8,696 nucleotides of DNA from Thermomicrobiales bacterium (GTDB lineage Bacteria; Chloroflexota; Chloroflexia; Thermomicrobiales; UBA6265). Position numbers and translations under genes: made by a program. The notes beneath the pieces were generated by a model. That model was not told the DNA's origin. It saw only the letters and a list, made by a program, of their open reading frames with translations, and searched no databases. How positions within the stretch are numbered: position 1 is the first letter of the stretch; every line of letters starts with the position of its first letter. The DNA lies in NCBI GenBank assembly GCA_030446955.1, contig JAUJMG010000152.1, forward strand, positions 1 to 8,696. The letters are read 5' to 3'. Positions 6,854-8,696 of this stretch are shown here, one piece after another.

Positions 6854-7000
6854 GCCGTTGAATATGGGGGCCCAGTGCCGCCATGATGCTCCTCACCTAT
6901 AGCAATGTCAATCACCGCCTTCTTCGTCGTGTTCGCGGCACATGCGCGGTATCCACTGGTGTCGTCAGACTACTGGTGATAGCAGGCAGGCCCACGAGAG

Positions 7001-7320
7001 ATGATCGGCTTCTTCGTCAACAACGCGAATCAGTACGACGAGTTCCTACTTGTGGGAGATCGTCCATATGGTCTCCTAACCGAACGGAGGTGCCACCTTC
7101 TACCTGGTTCGATACGCGGGCAGTTAATCACTCAATGCATTGCCCAAATGCGAAGCTGGAACTGATCGAAGCCGAAGAAATCGGATATTTTGCGGGGCAC
7201 AGCGCCAATAGTCTGGGCTTCTATGCCGGAGCACGCAACTCCACACGCGGGCAAATCCGGTGCTTTGCGGCTACGGCAAGGTGGCTGTCACCTGTCCTGC
7301 GCATGTGCCGTGAAGCGTAG
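7001..7320 (+). pseudogene. Unidentified coding-like remnant spread over several frames
   Basis: An ATG at 7001 opens a 54-codon frame ending at 7163-7165. Its first part, FFVNNANQYDEFLL then VGDRPYGLL, has natural protein composition, but the rest degrades into Arg/Cys-rich chance-like sequence. Near 7080-7130 a second frame gives PNGGATFYLVRYAGS before TAA. From about 7155 a third frame gives LIEAEEIGYFAGH then SANSLGFYAGARN, running to TAG at 7318-7320. The pieces may be one gene broken by frameshifts, or unrelated fragments. I do not recognise the family. The only start signal at 7001 is a weak GAGAG directly in front of the ATG. No function can be assigned. Confidence 0.3.
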
Positions 7321-7496
7321 AGTGAGTCCAATTGGCACTCATCAGGTGTATCGTGTTAACGGGAACCAAAACTGAGCTATCGGTGATGCGAAGATCGGTA
7401 TTTCACAAGCGATCGTCTGGGAGACAGGCACAAATATTCCCCTACTGCCGTGGGGTCGTCGCTTACGCACCGCTTCGCGTTGTCCTGAAGGCGTCC

Positions 7497-7634
7497 ATGC
7501 CGACACACCCGGGGGATCTCGCTTTGCTGTATGATCCAGTCGCCCAGCGGTTGCCGCAATCCGCGATTCCAGCCCGCCTGGCCTGTACCTGGACCGATGG
7601 CACATGGATCGATGGGCCAAGCGACTGGCTGTGA
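7497..7634 (+). pseudogene. N-terminal fragment of a pyridoxamine 5'-phosphate oxidase family protein
   Basis: The 45-codon frame from the ATG at 7497 begins MPTHPGDLALLYDPVAQRL and continues QSAIPARLACTWTDGT. This matches the first beta-strand region of FMN-binding split-barrel proteins of the pyridoxamine-phosphate-oxidase-like family, which read like 'GDLALLxxPVAQxLLxSxIPARLAYTWxDGTPRVVPIWF'. Family members are about 130-160 residues. Here homology stops after DGT, exactly where the expected 'PRVVPIWF' strand should start, and is replaced by WIDGPSDWL and a stop. The join coincides with the 18-bp repeat at 7606-7623. The FMN-binding residues further on are absent, so no activity is expected. 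A weak binding site (GAAGG) lies about 5 bases before the ATG. Confidence 0.55.
7606..7623. repeat. 18-bp exact direct repeat, copy 2 (partner at 799-816)
   Basis: This second copy of GGATCGATGGGCCAAGCG starts about where the pyridoxamine-phosphate-oxidase-like homology ends. In the frame of that fragment it reads (T)DGTWIDGPSDWL-stop; copy 1 in the matching frame reads TDGTRIDGPSAW-stop. Confidence 0.6.
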
Positions 7635-7639
7635 GCCTG

Positions 7640-7837
7640 CCGCTTCCCCAGCCAAGCTCCAAACCCTTGGACCCCCGGCAGGGCCGTCATGAGGATTTCG
7701 ATGTATCCACACTGTGGGTCATGCCGGGTTACTGCGATCCGGTCAGCGTACCGCTCCGCGATCGCCTTCGGGTCCATCCCGGAAAGTATTCCAAAGTCCT
7801 CCGATGTCTGGTTTCTGATCGCGAGCAGACCAGTGCA
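7640..7837 (-). pseudogene. Unidentified coding-like remnant
   Basis: On the minus strand one frame is open from 7837, just after a TAG at 7840-7838, to 7463. Its first ~65 codons look like real protein: LLAIRNQTSEDFGILSGMD, then PKAIAERYADRIAVTRHD, then GYIEILMTAL and VQGFGAWLGKRQ. Below about 7640 the same frame is antisense to the pyridoxamine-phosphate-oxidase-like fragment and turns chance-like, so the coding signal probably ends there. An ATG at 7777 could act as a start, but it has no ribosome binding site and the protein-like signal begins upstream of it, suggesting an internal fragment. I do not recognise the family. Confidence 0.3.
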
Positions 7838-7894
7838 CTACCTGGGGCGAGCACGACCATGGAGCGCTGAGACGTTCCTCGGGATGCGGCGTAA

Positions 7895-8446
7895 CTAGTC
7901 CGCCGGAGTAGGTGTCGCTGCTGATTCGCCGCCGAAGACGTCCTCGCCGAAGATATCTTCGAACGTTCCGTCGAGCGGACCGACGGGGGTGCCCGGCGGC
8001 TCCACTGTGACCTTCGTGCCCTCAGCCGTTCCGGGGCCGAGTTCGCCGCTACTTGTTCCATCGGGCGCGATAGTCTCCACGGTATAGGTGGCGGTCAGCG
8101 ACTGCCCGTCGGGGGCGACCTCTAACGTCGCGCGAATGACCGCCGTACCGTCTACGTGAATGACCCGGAACGTCAGGTTTGCGGTGTTCTCTCCGGTCGC
8201 TTCCCAGGCTCCAGCGCCGAAGCCGTCGATACTACTTGCCTCGACATAGGTGCCATCGGCCGAAAAGACATCAAGGGTCGAGGGATACTCCTCGCCCTCG
8301 ATAGCGAGCGTCCACGTGCCAACGAGCGGATGCTCTGTCAATGCGGCTGGCGTCGCGTCCTGGGCGGTGGTGAACGTACCGCCTGCCACAATCAGCGTCC
8401 CAGACATGATGACGGCGGCAAGCAGCAATACTCCGATACGGCGCAT
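7895..8446 (-). CDS. Secreted protein of unknown function, lipocalin-like pattern
   Basis: The 183-residue product has a classical Sec signal peptide: basic MRRIG, a hydrophobic core to about residue 22, and a likely cleavage near TTA-QD (residue 28). The mature part begins with a Thr/Pro/Ala linker, then LVGTWTLAIEG, FSADGTYVEA, GAWEATGENTANLTF, RATLEVAPDGQSLTATYTVE and GPGTAEGTKVTVEP. The order 'GTW ... DGTY ... GxWxxTG ... VxxDGQSxTxxYT' is that of small beta-barrel (lipocalin-like or related) extracellular proteins common in Chloroflexota; the ligand is unknown. The tail is acidic (residues 160-175), then SAATPTPAD. The start at 8446 follows from AAGGAAGG at 8461-8454, 7 bases upstream, and from the signal peptide; a 47-residue upstream extension is unsupported. 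It stands alone, with decayed sequence downstream and a diverging frame upstream. Confidence 0.85.
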   Translation of the reverse strand: MRRIGVLLLAAVIMSGTLIVAGGTFTTAQDATPAALTEHPLVGTWTLAIEGEEYPSTLDVFSADGTYVEASSIDGFGAGAWEATGENTANLTFRVIHVDGTAVIRATLEVAPDGQSLTATYTVETIAPDGTSSGELGPGTAEGTKVTVEPPGTPVGPLDGTFEDIFGEDVFGGESAATPTPAD

Positions 8447-8482
8447 GTGAGCACCTTCCTTACCAGTGTTGGTCTCCTTATG

Positions 8483-8500
8483 GTGACCCGTGCCCGTCAC
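8483..8500. promoter_or_regulatory. Inverted repeat GTGAC-N8-GTCAC upstream of the secreted protein
   Basis: GTGAC (8483-8487) and GTCAC (8496-8500) are perfect inverted 5-mers, 37-54 bases upstream of the ATG at 8446. The shape suits a dimeric regulator's operator near the promoter, or a leader hairpin. The arms are short, so chance is a real alternative. I could not place convincing -35 and -10 boxes. Confidence 0.25.
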
Positions 8501-8602
8501 TATATCAACGCTGCGTACATACTGATACTGATGGTTGGCAGAAGGAGATGAGAGCAGCGGGACCAAATCCTCGAAATACAGTGACATGACCGCATAATCT
8601 GG

Positions 8603-8696
8603 ATGTATGCGAGTTTACGGAAGCATCCAACGATGCTTGAGCATGAAGTGATGATGATTGATGTGACGCAAGGAAAGGTGATCGTGTCGTTCCAGG
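8603..8696 (+). CDS. Start of an unidentified plus-strand reading frame (runs off right edge)
   Basis: After a TGA at 8582-8584 the frame is open to the window end. Possible starts are ATG 8603 (MYASLRKHPTMLEHEV...) and ATG 8633 (MLEHEVMMIDVTQGKVIVSF). The later start has a weak GGAAG about 9 bases upstream (8619-8623) and gives a plausible beta-strand-like beginning. Only 21-31 residues are visible, too few to name a family. It diverges from the secreted protein gene. Confidence 0.3.
   Translation, partial: MYASLRKHPTMLEHEVMMIDVTQGKVIVSFQ

Noticed and set aside
6883..7320. 145-codon plus-strand frame as one intact gene
   Set aside because: Its first half is Arg-rich and chance-like, while the protein-like signals in the same interval fall in different frames. 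It is reported instead as a multi-frame remnant.
1..8696. CRISPR array, tRNA, rRNA or transposase
   Set aside because: I read both strands for regularly spaced repeats, tRNA-like cloverleaf ends and transposase motifs and saw none.

Overview
The window looks like an accessory stretch of a GC-rich bacterial chromosome. Protein style suggests Chloroflexota, most likely Thermomicrobia-like. The main hint is the secreted protein near the right end, with its 'AQDATPAA' post-signal sequence and 'SATPTPAD'-type tail, and the truncated pyridoxamine-phosphate-oxidase-like piece points the same way. This is inference from protein style, not a marker gene. I saw no rRNA, tRNA, CRISPR array or intact transposase.

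Layout. Bases 1-990 hold decayed genes: a possible tail of an acetyltransferase, a SAM-dependent methyltransferase on the minus strand broken by frameshifts and a stop, and on the plus strand the last ~60 codons of an animal-type haem peroxidase. About 400 bases with no convincing gene follow. Bases 1388-6750 are the intact core, with four co-oriented minus-strand coding regions. In transcription order they are a two-enzyme peptidoglycan hydrolase (glucosaminidase plus zinc amidase, 6750-5173), a subtilisin-family S8 protease (5121-3499), a PQQ-type beta-propeller with five exact 40-residue repeats that appears to have lost its 5' part (3307-2702), and a DUF2235/Tle1-like alpha/beta hydrolase (2455-1388). 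Bases 6751-7890 are again a graveyard: short coding-like fragments in several frames, including the first ~36 codons of a pyridoxamine 5'-phosphate oxidase family protein. At the right end are an intact secreted protein (8446-7895) and the start of a plus-strand reading frame that leaves the window.

How the genes may work together. The hydrolase, the protease and the DUF2235 enzyme attack three classes of target (peptidoglycan, protein, ester-linked lipid or similar). None has a visible signal peptide. A shared role in lysis or in attack on other cells is therefore possible, but nothing in the window shows a delivery apparatus, immunity gene or phage structural gene, so this stays a hypothesis. 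The decayed genes on both sides suggest a region with a history of insertions and deletions.
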